From Odobenus rosmarus divergens (lineage: Eukaryota > Chordata > Mammalia > Carnivora > Odobenidae), in NCBI RefSeq assembly GCF_000321225.1, contig NW_004450465.1:3124215-3188214 (forward strand): DNA of 64,000 bases, read 5' to 3'. This document shows, one piece after another, positions 1-12,449 of the stretch. The notes beneath the pieces were generated by a model, which did not search any database, was not told the origin of the DNA, and was given only the letters and a program-made list of their open reading frames with translations. Position 1 is the first letter of the stretch. Each line of letters starts with the position of its first letter. The translations under genes and the position numbers were made by a program.

Positions 1-14
1 ATTTATAAGGTTTT

Positions 15-34
15 GTGTGTGTGTGTGTGTGTGT
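15..34. repeat. (TG)n microsatellite
   Basis: About ten uninterrupted TG dinucleotides in the NADK2 intron just left of the penultimate exon. Confidence 0.9.
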
Positions 35-197
35 TTTAATGGAATGTGTTGTGAGTTTCAAGAAACTTGCTGCCAAACAGACCTTTTGGAACAGAGTTGC
101 TTTTAAGTTGAGGACAGGATAGCATTCATTTTTCATTTTGCACTTCTCAGAAGTGACCTTCTTTCATTGCACTAATACTTTTTTTTTTCCTTCATAG

Positions 198-321
198 TAA
201 CAAATGAATATAATGAATCGCTGCTCTACAGTCCAGAAGAACCAAAAATACTTTTCAGTATTCGAGAACCAATAGCAAACAGAGTTTTCTCCAGCAGTCG
301 TCAGCGTTGCTTCACCTCAAA
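198..321 (+). CDS. NADK2: NADK2 penultimate coding exon
   Basis: The exon lies between a pyrimidine-rich acceptor ending ATAG and a GTAAGC donor. After two bases of a split codon it reads TNEYNESLLYSPEEPK and continues to RQRCFTSK, which I recognise as the C-terminal region of mitochondrial NAD kinase 2. NADK2 phosphorylates NAD to NADP in the mitochondrial matrix and supports matrix NADPH-dependent reactions such as proline synthesis and 2,4-dienoyl-CoA reduction. The lysine codon at the exon end is completed by the first base of the next exon. All upstream exons, including the NAD kinase catalytic core, lie left of the window. The assignment rests on recalled protein similarity plus correct splice phase. 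Confidence 0.95.
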
Positions 322-2408
322 GTAAGCTTTCAAAGGCTGACTTCTGACTGTGCTTTCATTGCTTGTAATTATAAAGGAGTCTTGGTTTTAAAGTATTCAG
401 TTTGATGAAATTCACTCATTCAAACTAATCTGGTAGGAAAAGTATAGAACTCGTGGAACTAATGAGGTGTCATGCTGTATGTACACTGGTGAGAATGGTA
501 TTTTCCTTTCTAACATACTGTACCATTTTAGAGAAACTATAAGTGATTAGAAGGGGCATAATTATTTAATTGGGTGATGTGGATTTGTTGTTTTAACATA
601 TTAAGACACAGTAAGATCAAACTATCACTTTTAAAAGAACTGGAAAGCAACTTTTTTTTTTCATATGCTATGGGATAAAAGCAGGATAAACATTCTATAA
701 AACCTCAGTTGTATAGCAATAAACTTTTAGAGTAGGACTCATTTCTGTCACCTTTTCCCTAAAAGTGACCCCCCCCTTTCCCACATCTATCAGATTTGAT
801 TTTTTTTGAAGGGTGGATATAAAAAAATATATAATTTATTTTGTAAAGGTCCAATTTTCTGAACAAAAAAACAAAAAAATGTCATCTGTCTCATGGCAGG
901 CAAAGTATGGTTTAATTTTGAATTGCTGCTTATACAGTGTACATATTCTTTTTTTTTTGAAAATAGTTGATTTTTTTCTAGGAAAAACAGGGAAACTCAT
1001 TTTACTCATTTGAGAGTTAATTTTGATTACTCAATAAATCTATACTCCGTTTAGGTGAGACTACAAAGACATTTAAATTTTTGCTCATATAAACAATAGG
1101 CTTCATGACTTTGGCAGTTGGACAATATTTCTTGTCATAAAAAGCACTTATCAACAAAAGATTGACAAATTGAACTATATTAGAATTAAGAACTTCTGTT
1201 AAGACAACATTAAGGAAATAAAAGGCAAGCCACAGAGTGAGATATTTGCAGTACCTTATCCAACAATGGACTTATATCCAGAATATTGTAAAAATTCCTA
1301 CAACTTGGTAAGAAAAGGCAGCTCAAAAATTGCCAAAGTTTTGGACCGGCATTTCACAGAAGAAGGTATTCAAATGGTTAAGTGTATGAAAAACATCCTT
1401 GACCTTATTATTCATGTGGGAAATGCAAATTAAAACTACATATTCTGATACCATATAGTCACCAGAAGAGCTAAGATGCTAGTTGTTGTAAGGTGGGAGT
1501 AACTGCAACTTATATATTGTTAGGAATAGTTTGGAAAGTTGTTTGGCAGTTACCTACCAAAGCTGAATATAGCACATGCGTTGACCCAGCAGTTCCACTC
1601 TTAGGTATATATCCAACAGAAATGTATATACACAAATGTCTGCAACAGAAGATGCTCAAGAATATACATAGCAGCACTACTTCCAGTAGTAAAAACTCGG
1701 GTGTCAGTGAATAGAAGAGATCCATAAATTTTGGTATTTTTATACAATGGAAGTGTTTTCATACAGCAGTGAAAATGAACACACTACTACTAACGGTAAT
1801 AACCATGGATAAATTTCAAAAGCATACTATTAAGCAAAAGAAAGCTAGATACAAGCAAACCTATTCTTCCATTTATATAAAATTTAAGAACAGAGCTATT
1901 ACTACTATGGTGACTGACATTAGGATAGTGCATGTGTAGGAAGGAGCAGGGCCAGGGGCAATGAAGGGGCTTCTGGGGAACATCTGGTTCCTGATTTGGG
2001 TGAGGAATGACTACACAAATGTGTTTGCTGAGCTGTACACTACAAATTTGTGCCTCTTCATGTATTATACTTAAGTAAAAACTATCCATGAAAAGTTTCA
2101 TTCTTGTTCAATATTAGTACTTGTAATAATAATAACTCAACATTTTCTCATATGAAAAAAGCCTGTGAGTTCCATCAAGTCTGAACTTGTTCCCTCATAA
2201 CTGTTTGGGTGAAGGAAGCTATCTTGAATACTAGATTTTGGTAATGTACCCATATATACATAGTTACTCTCTCAAACCAAAGAACAACTTGATTTTAAAA
2301 ATCAAGGCCAAATGATCTGCCAATTTCAATAAAAATAAGAGTTTTAAAGAAACCATAATTCAAGGTTAAGAAAACTTAATATTTAATGAGATGTTTCTTT
2401 CTGCTCAG
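322..2408 (+). other. NADK2: NADK2 last intron
   Basis: A GT-AG intron of 2,087 bp. Its middle holds an old L1 fragment, annotated separately. The rest (322-1040 and 2110-2400) is AT-rich with no recognisable gene or RNA. Confidence 0.9.
1050..2110 (+). mobile_element. Old L1 (L1M-type) ORF2 3' fragment
   Basis: Degenerate copy of the L1 ORF2 C-terminal region, sense orientation. Landmarks are a 'gggaaatgcaaattaaaac' segment and the 'agcagttccactcttaggta' segment. Many stops and indels show a long-dead copy. It lies in the last NADK2 intron. The boundaries are approximate. Confidence 0.8.
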
Positions 2409-2547
2409 GGTGTGTGTTCGTTCTCGTTGTTGGGATGCCTGCATGGTTGTGGATGGAGGTACTTCTTTTGAGTTTAATGATGGAGCAATTGCTTCGATGA
2501 TGATCAATAAAGAAGATGAGCTTCGAACTGTGCTTCTAGAACAATGA
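2409..2547 (+). CDS. NADK2: NADK2 last coding exon with stop codon
   Basis: The acceptor CTGCTCAG precedes an exon that completes the split lysine codon. It reads VCVRSRCWDACMVVDGG, then a phenylalanine-rich stretch and SMMINKEDELRTVLLEQ, ending in TGA at 2545-2547. This is the conserved NADK2 C-terminus. The reading frame is intact, with no stop or frameshift. The exon runs straight into the 3'UTR. Together with the previous exon it gives the last 86 complete residues. Confidence 0.95.
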
Positions 2548-3744
2548 AAGATTTCCTCAGATGACAAATTTTGATTACTGGGAAATGCTTTCATTTCACT
2601 GCAGAAACAGACTACTGCTCATAAAGCTACATATGTTGGTTATTATTGAGACTGGTTGGCCCTGGGCTTCAAAGGTGACCAAGAAAGTGAGATTTGCATT
2701 ATTCTTCTTTTGGATTTGGATAGAAAAGATTGTTCGCTGTGTTAGAAAATGGATGGACTAAACTGATTAGAATTGATACCAGTGAAATTTCCATATTGCT
2801 TATAGTTGGTATCTAAGAGTACTGATATCTTTTTAGAGAGGTAGGCTCAAATAAAGGATTAAATGTTTAGGATTTGAAATTTCACTGTACAAGTTTTTTT
2901 TCCTTCCTTCCCTTTCCTAACTGTGGAATTGGTCAGACCAAACACATATCATTTGATTAGTGTATATTTTTTATAGTACCTAAAAAATTGATTTTTAAAA
3001 AATTTTGATGGAGAATTTTGATAAATCCTGACATTGACCTAATTGAAGTAGGTAAATGCGTTTTTTATATGTGCTTAGAATTTTCTAATTTCAGAGTACA
3101 ATATTGTTATGGTTCTTTATTAAGAAGTTCAATCATTTTTGAAATTATCGATGTTTTCATTTAATAATTGACTTTCAGGTTAATTTTGACAGTGCTGGGT
3201 GAAATGAAGTGTATATCTGAAAAAAATCATGATACTGTTACAAATGTATTAATTATCCAGTAGCTTTTTTAGGTCATAGACAGTTTTTTTTTGAATGCTT
3301 TTGAGTCTTAATAGATTTCTTCCATATTTAAAACTCTAACATGGAATCAAAGACTAAAAGGAGCTGATTAGACATATTAGGAGTTTGGTGAAACCTTTAA
3401 AAAATATTTTCATCTAGTATTAGTATTGTCAGAAAATGGATTCTTTAATAAACATGCAAAACATTAGTTTTGGAACTGCCTTACTTTTAATATCATGGTA
3501 GTTTTCACCTAGCTCATATTCCATGTTTCACACATTAGCTTTGAAAGATAAAATGTTACAGCTTCCTTCACCTCCCCCTACCCCCATGAGAGTTCCTTTA
3601 GTTTGAGAGGAAATTATCTAATTCTTGATCTACTTATAAGTAATCCTAGAATTTTTACAAAAAGCACCTATTGCTGCATCATGAGACAACTGGTATTCTC
3701 ATGCCATTTATTCAGAGTTGTATCTTTTTTTCATTTGCTGTTAA

Positions 3745-3855
3745 AGAGTTATATTCAACATTCAGATATTTATTGAACACATACCTTGTGCCATGTACTG
3801 TGTCAGATGCTGGGTATACATTGATGAACGAAAGACTCCATCCTAATAGAACTTG
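3745..3855 (-). mobile_element. L2 LINE 3'-end fragment
   Basis: 'Tatttattgaacacatacc', then a 'gtgtcagatgctgggtata' stretch, is the reverse complement of the L2 3' end (the '...gtgctcaataaata' tail). It sits in the NADK2 3'UTR and was probably exapted as UTR sequence long ago. Confidence 0.65.
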
Positions 3856-4493
3856 AGTCTTGTGAGCTCAGAAATTCTGTGAAAGCTAGGCGATGTATAA
3901 TCAAATTGAGTGCTATTAGTTTTGCCAACACTTAACATGTTCTTGTCAAATTTTTAAATAAATGTTATACAAAGGTAATCTAGGTTTTGATGTATATCCA
4001 GAACAAGAATCTGTTCTTCTTTTCTAAGTATCTGCATAGATGCTCGGAGCAGTGTTTACATGATTCATACAAAAAAAAAAAAAAAAAAAATCAGTGTTTT
4101 CCCAGAGCTGGATCTAGTTTCTGGCTTGATTTAAAATTATTAACTGAAGATAACACTTTATGGTATGGGATTTCAGTTCTTTATAAAAACTCTAAGAGGT
4201 TTAACTACCTTCTTAACAAAAATTCCAGCTCCATCTTTACATCAAGCAAATCTGATTGTCCAAAATGGTACCATAGATCTGTTAATATGTAACGTATTAA
4301 TAGGCAACCTGCTCTGTAAAATTGTTCATAAGCCATATTTTAAAGGTTAAAAAGTTAATTTGCTCCCTTTGCAGTATAACTTCTGACATTTCTGCTATGT
4401 GGTGGGGATTGATTTAGAAGAGAGAAGAGGCAAAGGATATTACAGTAGAAGAAATGTTTTTATGAGTTAACCTCTTAATGGTAACTATATGTG

Positions 4494-4499
4494 AATAAA
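4494..4499 (+). terminator. NADK2: Candidate distal NADK2 poly(A) signal
   Basis: AATAAA with a U/GU-rich tract 15-35 bp downstream. It is the last such signal before repeats begin. Earlier candidates are at 2850-2855 and 3957-3962. Confidence 0.5.
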
Positions 4500-4857
4500 C
4501 ATAATTAAATTAGTGTTGTTTTTTTTTTTAAACTACACTTGTTTCCTTAACTCTTACAGCAGCATTATTAGAAAACCAGATTCTCCCAAAATGTTGTGTT
4601 TCAGGTCTTTTCCACTGCTGTGCCCCGCTGACTTCAGTCATTGCTAATATTTCACACAGAATGAGGACTTATTATATAAGCAAAGGGTAAAGTACTTACT
4701 ATTTTTGATGCTTCACATGTGTTTATATTCATAGCCCCAGTAAATCAAATCATATTAAATGTTTTACTAGCCTTCAATATAATTTCCATTCATTTTAAAG
4801 TATCAATATGTATAAAATCATTAGAACCAGTTAACACAATTTCGTATCAAAGAGTCA

Positions 4858-6503
4858 CTTGATGCACATGGAACATTCTTAACAAATTCAAAAAGATCGA
4901 AATCCTACCATGCATCTTTTCTAACCACAATTCAGTGAAATCAGAAATCAACCACAAGAAAAAAATCTGGAAAGACCGTAAATACATGGAGGTTAAATGA
5001 CATGCTACTAAACAATGAATGGGTCAACCAAGAAATCTTTGGGATGCAGCAAAAGCAATTCTAAGGGAAGTTTATAGCAATACAGGCCTACTTCAAGAAG
5101 CAAGAAAAAGCTTAAACAACCTAACCTTACACTTAAAGGAGCTAGGAAAAGAACAAACAAAACCCAAAACCAGCAGAAAGAAGGAAATACTAAAAATCAG
5201 AGCAGAAATAAATGATACAGAAACTGAATAAGAAAAAAAAAAAAAGGCAATGAAACCAGGAGCTAGTTCTTTGAAAAGATCAACAAAATTGATAAATCTC
5301 TAGCCAGACTCCTCAAAAAAACACAAATGAGAGAGGAGAAATAACCAACACCACAGAAATACAATTATAAGAGATTATGAAAAATTATATAACACATTGG
5401 AAAACCCAGAAGAAATGGATAAATTCCTAGAAACATATAACCTACCAAAACTGAAACAGAAAGAAATAGAAAATTTGAATAGACCAATTACCAGAAATGA
5501 AACTGAATCAGGAATCAAAAACTCCCAACAAACAAAAGTCCAGGACCAGATGGCCTCATAGGTGAATTATACCAAACATTTAAAGAAGAGTTAATACCTA
5601 TTCTCAAACTATTCAAAAAAACAGGAAGGAAAACTTATAAATTCATACTATGATACCAAAACTAGATACAGCACAAAAAACTACAGGCCAACAGCTGATG
5701 AACATAGATGCAAAATCCTCAACAAAACAATAGTAAACTGACAATACATTAAAAAAAATCACAATCAAGTGGGAAATTCTAGCCACAGCCATCACATAAG
5801 AAAAAGAAATAGAAGGCATTCATATCTACAAGGAAGAAGTAAAACTTTTACTATTTGCAAATGACATGATACTATATATAGAAAATCCTAGACTCCACCA
5901 AAAAACTACTAGAACTGATAAATGAATTCAATAAAGTCATGGGATATAAAATCAACATGCAGAAATCTGTTGCATTTCTGTACCAAATAATGAAGTAGCA
6001 GAAAGAGAAATTAAGGCCATTCCAATTGCACCAAAAATAATAAAACACCTAGGAATAAACTTAACTAAGGAGGTAAAAGACCTGTGCTCTGAAAACTATA
6101 AAATGCTGATGAAAGATGACAAAGAAATGGAAAGGCATTACATGCTCATGGATTGGAAGAACAAATGTTGGTAAAATGTCTATACTATCCAAAGCAATCT
6201 GCAGATTTAATGCAATCTCTATCCAAATACAAACAGCATTTTTCATAGAACTAGACAAACTGTCTTAAAATTTGTATGGAACCACAAAAGACCCTGAATA
6301 GCCAAAGCAATCTTGAAAAGGAGAAACAAAACTGGAAGTATCACAATTAGTGACTTCAGGTTATATTACAAGGCTGTAGTAATCAAAACAGTATAGTACT
6401 GGCACAAAGACACCTAGATCAATGGAACAGAAAACCCAGAAATAAACATAATTATTTATTATATTGTATATTATATACAATTAATCTTTGACAAAGGACC
6501 TAG
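4858..6503 (+). mobile_element. L1 fragment (ORF2, endonuclease end to reverse transcriptase)
   Basis: Sense-strand L1 ORF2 with internal deletions. It opens at 'gcacatggaacattct' (end of the endonuclease region), passes through 'gggatgcagcaaaagcaatt' and the RT region, and reaches 'ctggaagtatcacaatt' near 6335. It stops abruptly after 'aatctttgacaaagga' at about 6500, where the 5' leader of a second L1 begins. Many stop codons and frameshifts make it non-functional. Confidence 0.9.
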
Positions 6504-7174
6504 CTGGTCTAGTGGTGGCAGGCACCATTTCTGGCTCTACCTAGCTAGCTAGTACTGCTTGCCTTGTCCTACCCGGCATTCCCCTTCAGACCTGATCCAT
6601 CTAACCAGCCTGCTCCAGCAGGTACCCCTCCAAAACAGCTCCCATGCCACTACACTCAGTGGGCCGCCTTGTTCTGATCCAATGCTCCTCTCACCCCAAA
6701 GTGGCTCCTCCTCTGGGGGAGCAGCCCAGCCTACCAGTGCATCTACAGCTACTGCACCTGGGTGCTGCAGCCAGCTAAGCTGGGGGTCAGTTCTACCCAG
6801 CAGCATGTTCACGGCAGTTGTTCCCTAGCCACAACAGGAGAGTGTACACACCCAACATGTGACAGCCCTGGAGTGCCTGGTTCTGGTGAGAAGCAGATTG
6901 GATTGTACTTCTGAGTCCCACAGGACACCCTCTACATAAGGCCACTCCAAGACTGGGAGACATAGCTGATGTACTGAATATACAGAAACACAGTCAGGCA
7001 AAATGAGACAGGAATATATTTCAAACTAAAGAACAAGACAAAACCTCAAAAAGAATTAAATGAAACAGATAAGCAATCTACTGATAAAGAGTTCAAAGTA
7101 ATGGTCATAAAGATACTTACCAAACTTGGAAGAAACACAAAACTTCAACAAATATATAGAAAATATAAAAAAGA

Positions 7175-7340
7175 GGGGCACCTGGGTGGCTCAGATGGTT
7201 AAGCGTCTGCCTTCGGCTCAGGTCATGATCCCAGGGTCCTGGGATCGAGTCCTGCATCAGGCTCCCTGCTGGGTGGGGAGGCTCCTTCTCCCTCTGCCTC
7301 TCTCTCTCTCTTTCATGAATAAATAAATAAAATATTTAAA
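7175..7340 (+). mobile_element. Can-SINE
   Basis: tRNA-derived head 'ggggcacctgggtggctcag', TC-rich middle and (AATAA)n/A tail. It is flanked by imperfect target-site duplications of the form 'aaaatataaaaaaga' (about 7160-7174 and 7341-7357). Inserted in the L1 ORF1 region. Confidence 0.95.
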
Positions 7341-8453
7341 AAAATATATAAAAAAGAACCAATCAGACCCAAAGAATAACAAAAATACACTAGAGGAAAT
7401 CAACAGCAGATTAGATTATGCACAAGTACTACCAGCATCTGGAAGACATGGTTGTGGAAATCACCCAAGCTGAACAAAAAGAAAAAAAAAATAAGGATAA
7501 TTGCAGGGACCTCTTAGACGACATCAAGTGTACTAACGTTTGTATTATAGGGGTCCCAGAGGAGAAGAGGGAGGGGGACAGAAAATTTATATGAAGAAAC
7601 AATAATAACTGAAAACTTCCCAAACCTGGGGAAGGAAACAGACATCCAGGTCCAGGATGCAAAGAGAGCCCCAAACAAGATGAACCCAAAGAGGTCTATG
7701 CCAAGATACAATAATTATAATGTTAAAAAACTAAAAGAGAATCTTAAGAAAAAAAAAAAAAACTAGTTATATACCCCCATAAGATTATCAGCTGACTCTT
7801 TAGCAAAAATTTTGTAGGCCAGAAGGAAGTGGTAAGAAAACCTACAACCAAGGGCACTCTACCTGGCAAGATTATCATTCAGAATTGAAGAGAAAGTTTT
7901 TCAGACGAAAGTTAAAGGAATTCTTCATCAGTAAATCAGCCTTATGAGATATATTAAGGGAACTTAAGTGGAAAAGAAAAGACCATAACTAGAAGAAAAT
8001 TATGAAAGACTCTCACTGGTAAAAGCAAACATACAGTAAAGGTAGTGGATCAACAACTTATAAAGATAGTTGGAAGGTTAAAAGAAAAAAGTGTAAAATC
8101 AACTACAGTAATTACAGATACATAAAATACGTCAAAAACAAAACATGGGGAGGTAAAAATGTGTTTTTAGAATGCTTTCAAATGTAAACCATCAACTTAA
8201 AACAGAGACTGCTATATTCATAGGTTGTTATATATGAGCCTCAGGGTAACCACAAACCAAAAACCTTAACAGATACACCATAAATAGAGAAGAATCCAAA
8301 CATAACACTAAAAATAGTTCTCAAACCACAAGGGAAGACAACAGAAGAGAAATGCAAATTAACCAGAAAACAATGAAAATGGCAATAATTACATACCTAT
8401 CAATAATTACTTTAAATGTAAATGGACTAAATACAATCAAAAGAGAGTGGCTA

Positions 8454-8628
8454 GGGCGCCTGGGTGGCTCAGATGGTTAAGCGTCTGCCTTCGGCTCAGG
8501 TCATGATCCCAGGGTCCTGGGATCGAGTCCCGCGTCGGGCTCCCTGCTCCTTGGGAGCCTGCTTCTCCCTCTGCCTCTCTCTCTCTCTCTGTCTTTCATG
8601 AATAAATAAAATCTTTAAAAAAAAAAAA
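8454..8628 (+). mobile_element. Can-SINE
   Basis: 'Gggcgcctgggtggctcag' head, (TC)n stretch and A-tail, with a short duplication 'agtggct' on both sides. Inserted in L1 ahead of the ORF2 endonuclease region. Confidence 0.95.
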
Positions 8629-10194
8629 GTGGCTGAATATATAAAAATTAAAAAAAGAAAAGACCATCTATATGCTGCCTACAAGAGACTTCAGACCAAA
8701 AGACACACAAACTGAGAGTGAAGGGATGGAAAAAGATATTCCATGTAAATGGAAAGAAAGCTGGGGGTGAGCAATACTGTCAGACAAAATAGACTTTAAA
8801 ACAACAACTAACAAGAGACAAGGGCCTGACATAATGGTAAAGGAATCAACCTAACAAGACGATATAACACTTATAAATATGCATCTAATAGGAGCACCTA
8901 AATATATAAAGCAAATATTAACAGACATAAAAGGAGAAATTGACAGTAATATGGTAGTAGTAGGGGCCTTTTACACTGCACTTGTATCAATGGATACATC
9001 ATCCAGACAGAAAATCAATAAGGAAACAGTAGCTTTCAATGGCACATTAGATAAGACGGACTTAGGAGATACATACAGAACACTCCATCCCCAAACAGGA
9101 TAATACACATTGTTTTCAAGTGCACATGGAACATTTTCCAGAACAGATCACATGTTAGGCTACAAAACAAGTTTCAATAAATTTAAGAGTGAAATCCTAG
9201 CAAGAAGTGTCTTCTCTGACCACAACAGTATGAACATAGGTATTAATTACAGGAAAAAAATGGAAAAAATACAAGCATGTGGATGCTAAACAACAGCAAA
9301 TGGGTCAATGAAGAAATCAAAGAGGAAATCAGAAAATACCTAAAGATAAATGAAACTGGAAGCACAATACTCCAAAATCTGTGGGATGCAGCAAAAGCAC
9401 TTCTAAGGAAAGTTTGTAGAGTGATAAGGCCTACCTCAAGAGACAAGAAGAATCTCAATCTACCCTTATAACTAAAGGAGCTAGAAAAAGAAGAATAAAC
9501 AAAACCCAAAGTTAGCAGAAGGAAGACAATAATAAAGATCAGAGCAGAAATAAATGAAATAAAGACAAAAAGAAAGAAAACACTGAAAGAATTAGTTCTT
9601 TGAAATGATAAGCAAAATTGATAAACCTTTAGCTGATTCAAGAAAAAGGGCCTAAATAAAATCAGAATTCAAAGAGAAGTTATAACTGATACCACGAATT
9701 ATAAGGGACTATTATGAGTAGTTTTACACCAATAAACTGGACAACCTTGAAAAAATGATAAATTCCTACAAGAATATAATCTTCCAAGACTGAATCAGGA
9801 AGAAAGAGAAAACCTTAATGGACCAATTACTAGTAGAGAAATTGAATCCATAATTTAAAAAACTGCCAGCAAATGAAAGTCCAGAACCAGATGGCTTCAC
9901 AGGTAAATTTTAGCAAATATTTTTTTTTTTAAAGTGGAGGGAACACTTACTTCCAAACTCATTCTACAAGGCCGGCATTAACCTGATAACAAAACTAGAC
10001 AAAGACACTACCAAACAAAAACTACAGGCTGATATCCCTGACAAACATAGATGCAAAAACCCTCAACAAAATATTAGCAAAACAATATATTAAAAAGATC
10101 ATATAGTATGATGGGTTTATTCCAAAATGCAAGGGTGCTTCAATATCCACAAATCAATCAACATGATATACTGCATTAACAAAAGATAAAAATA

Positions 10195-10377
10195 GGGGCA
10201 CCTGGGTGGCTCAGTTGGTTAAATGTCTGCCTTCGGCTCAGGTCATGATCTCAGGGTCTTGGGATTGAGTTCCACATCAGGCTCCTTGCTCAGCAGGGAC
10301 CCTGCTTCTCCCTCTCCCTCCCGCTCCCCCTGCTTGTGTGTTCTCTCTCTCTTGTCAAATAAATAAAATCTTTAAAA
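10195..10377 (+). mobile_element. Can-SINE
   Basis: Head 'ggggcacctgggtggctcag' and a tail ending in 'aaataaaatcttt'. Flanking duplication 'aaaagataaa' (10181-10190 and 10378-10387). Inserted within L1 ORF2. Confidence 0.95.
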
Positions 10378-11270
10378 AAAAGATAAATAAAAAAAAATAA
10401 AAAAGATAAATATCACATGATCACTTTAATAGATGACAAAATTCAATATCCATTTATGATAAGACCTCTCAACAGTTTGTATAGAGGAAAGAAACCTCAA
10501 CATAATAAAGGCCATATATGACAAACCCATAACTAACATCATAATCGACAGTGAAAAACAAAGCTTTTAAGATCAGGAATAAGACAAGGATGCCCGCTCT
10601 CACCACTTTTACTCAGTGTAGTATTGGAAATCCTAGCCATAGAATGAGAAAAAAATAAAAGCACCCATACTGAAAAGGAAGAAGTAAAACAGTCACTATT
10701 TGCCAATTACATGATAATACTATATATAGAAAACCCTAAAGACTACACCAAAAAACTATTAGAATAAGTGAATTCGGGAAAGTTGCATAATACACAGTAT
10801 ACAGAAATCTGTTGTGTTTTCTATACACTGATAATAAACTATGTAAAAGAAAATTAAGAAAACAATCCCACTTATAATTCTATCAAAAAGAATACCTAGA
10901 AATATATATAACCAAGGAGATGGAAGAAAAACTATGAAAACTGTAAGACACTGATGAAAGAAATTAAAAGATGACACAAACAAAGATATTCTGTGCTCCT
11001 GGATTAGAAGACTTAATATTGTTAAAAAGTACATACTTCCCAAAGCAACCTACAGATTCAATGCAATCCCTATACCAGTGACATTTTTCATAGAAGTAGA
11101 ATAAATAATCCTAAAATTTGTATGGAACCACAAAAGATCTGAACACAATCTTAAAGAAAGAAAAACAAAGCTGGAGGTATCACTCTCTGATTTCAAACTG
11201 TACTAATATGATGGTTTCACAGTGCCCTAGCCTGTACACCAGTGAATGAATCATTATAAAATACGGCATA

Positions 11271-11450
11271 TGGGGCGCCTGGGTGGCTCAGATGGTTAGG
11301 CGTCTGCCTTTGGCTCAGGTCATATCCCAGGGTCCTGGGGATCGGGCCCCATGTCGGGCTCTCTGCTCGGTGGGGAGCCTGCTTCTCCCTCTGCCTCTGC
11401 CTCTCTCTCTCTCTCTCTGACTCTCATGAATAAATAAAACCTTAAAAAAA
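11271..11450 (+). mobile_element. Can-SINE at the L1/Tigger boundary
   Basis: Head 'ggggcgcctgggtggctcag', long TC stretch and A-tail. Imperfect duplication 'acggcata'/'atggcata'. It lies close to the junction between L1 ORF2 and Tigger sequence, which obscures that junction. Confidence 0.93.
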
Positions 11451-12158
11451 ATACTTATGGCATAGAGTATTACAGTCATTGATAACACAGTATTGGAAAC
11501 ACTGTTACGTTTTTTTTGAAAAAACCACAGACCTTGATAATAGGCTGATACAGTTTCTCCAACTACAAGAAAGGCATACTGTAATTCTTCCAAAGCAGTT
11601 ATAGAATAGTAAGAATGTTATTAATTTTATATTAAATATCACTTACCTTATTTATGCCTATGTAAGGATAGGCTATCTACTTCCATACATGTTTTGCACA
11701 TGACGTTCTGCCCTATGAATACCTAGGTGATGATGGTGATGACACAAAAACACATCAGATGGTTCTCGCCATACAGTTAGATTTTCACATGAAGACATAC
11801 ATACATATGTACAACAGCTAAGTTTATTAACTGTACAGCAGGATTATTTTTCATTAAATGGATCATCATAAAGGTCTTCAGCCTCACTGTCTTCATGCTG
11901 AGTAGGCTGAGGAGGAGGAGGAGGAGGGGCCGGTCTTGCACAGAGACACGGGGATGGCAGAAGCAAAGGGGTGCAGGGGGTGGAGGGGAGGCAGGCACAC
12001 TCGGTAACTTCACGGAAATACATCATAATTCATCCTTTTTGCTTTTTCAGTGTTCTAAAAATGTTTCTATACAGTACCAGCTTTCTCCCACCATTTGCTT
12101 TAGTTTCAGTGCCCATATCATAGAAAGGTCCAGCTAGTAAAAGAAATCAAAAGCAGTC

Positions 12159-12449
12159 TTAAAGAATCAGAATCCTTCTGCCTGACTGTCTCATGTCAGT
12201 TTTGTTTTCTGGCACCGCTTCTATGTCCTCTTCTTCATCACCTGTTACTGGTTCAGAAGCACTCACCTCCATCAAGTCATCTTTAGTTAATTCCTCTGGC
12301 GTGGTGTCTATTAGCTCTTGAATTTCTCCGAAAACCTTATCTTGAAAGTCTTCATTCCCCACTTTTTTTTTTTTTTTTTTTGCCATATCCACAGTCTCTT
12401 TCGTGATATCCTTGATTGGCTCTGTCGTAAATCCTGTGAAGTCATGCAC
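12159..12449 (-). pseudogene. Residual open segment of the Tigger transposase (C-terminal acidic region)
   Basis: A 96-codon minus-strand open segment starting MHDFTGFTTEPIKDI and containing EIQELIDTTPEELTKDD. It belongs to the C-terminal part of a Tigger/pogo transposase. A run of lysine codons from an expanded A-tract (plus-strand T-run about 12363-12381) lies within it. It is a relic, since the flanking frames are broken. No promoter or splice context suggests domestication. Confidence 0.8.

Larger units (their letters stand above)
2548..4515 (+). other. NADK2: NADK2 3' untranslated region (end approximate)
   Basis: Sequence downstream of the NADK2 stop, AT-rich and without clear repeats except an L2 piece near 3750-3855 and an A-run at about 4071-4090. 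Canonical AATAAA signals occur at 2850-2855, 3957-3962 and 4494-4499. The last is followed by a TG/T-rich stretch (about 4512-4530) that would suit a downstream element. The long human NADK2 transcript makes the distal signal a reasonable main end, but which site is used cannot be read from DNA. Confidence 0.65.
6504..11250 (+). mobile_element. Second L1 (5'UTR, ORF1, most of ORF2), interrupted by four Can-SINEs
   Basis: A long sense-strand L1. A GC-richer 5'UTR-like leader covers 6504-6990. A degenerate ORF1 region (coiled-coil-like, A-rich) runs from about 7000 to 7740. ORF1/ORF2 spacer material follows. ORF2 runs from about 8640, with 'ctgcctacaagagacttcag' at the endonuclease start and the RT landmark 'ataagacaaggatgcccgct' at 10582-10601. 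It breaks off near 11210, after the 'gatttcaaactgtact' segment. Can-SINEs sit at 7175, 8454, 10195 and 11271. All frames are broken. It is inserted beside or into the preceding L1. Confidence 0.85.

Noticed and set aside
5019..5231. Short frame with similarity to L1 ORF2
   Set aside because: Remnant of a dead L1 and not an independent gene; covered by the L1 entry.
9243..9641. 132-codon hydrophobic minus-strand frame
   Set aside because: Antisense of A-rich L1 ORF2 sequence, which gives Phe/Ser/Leu-rich shadows.
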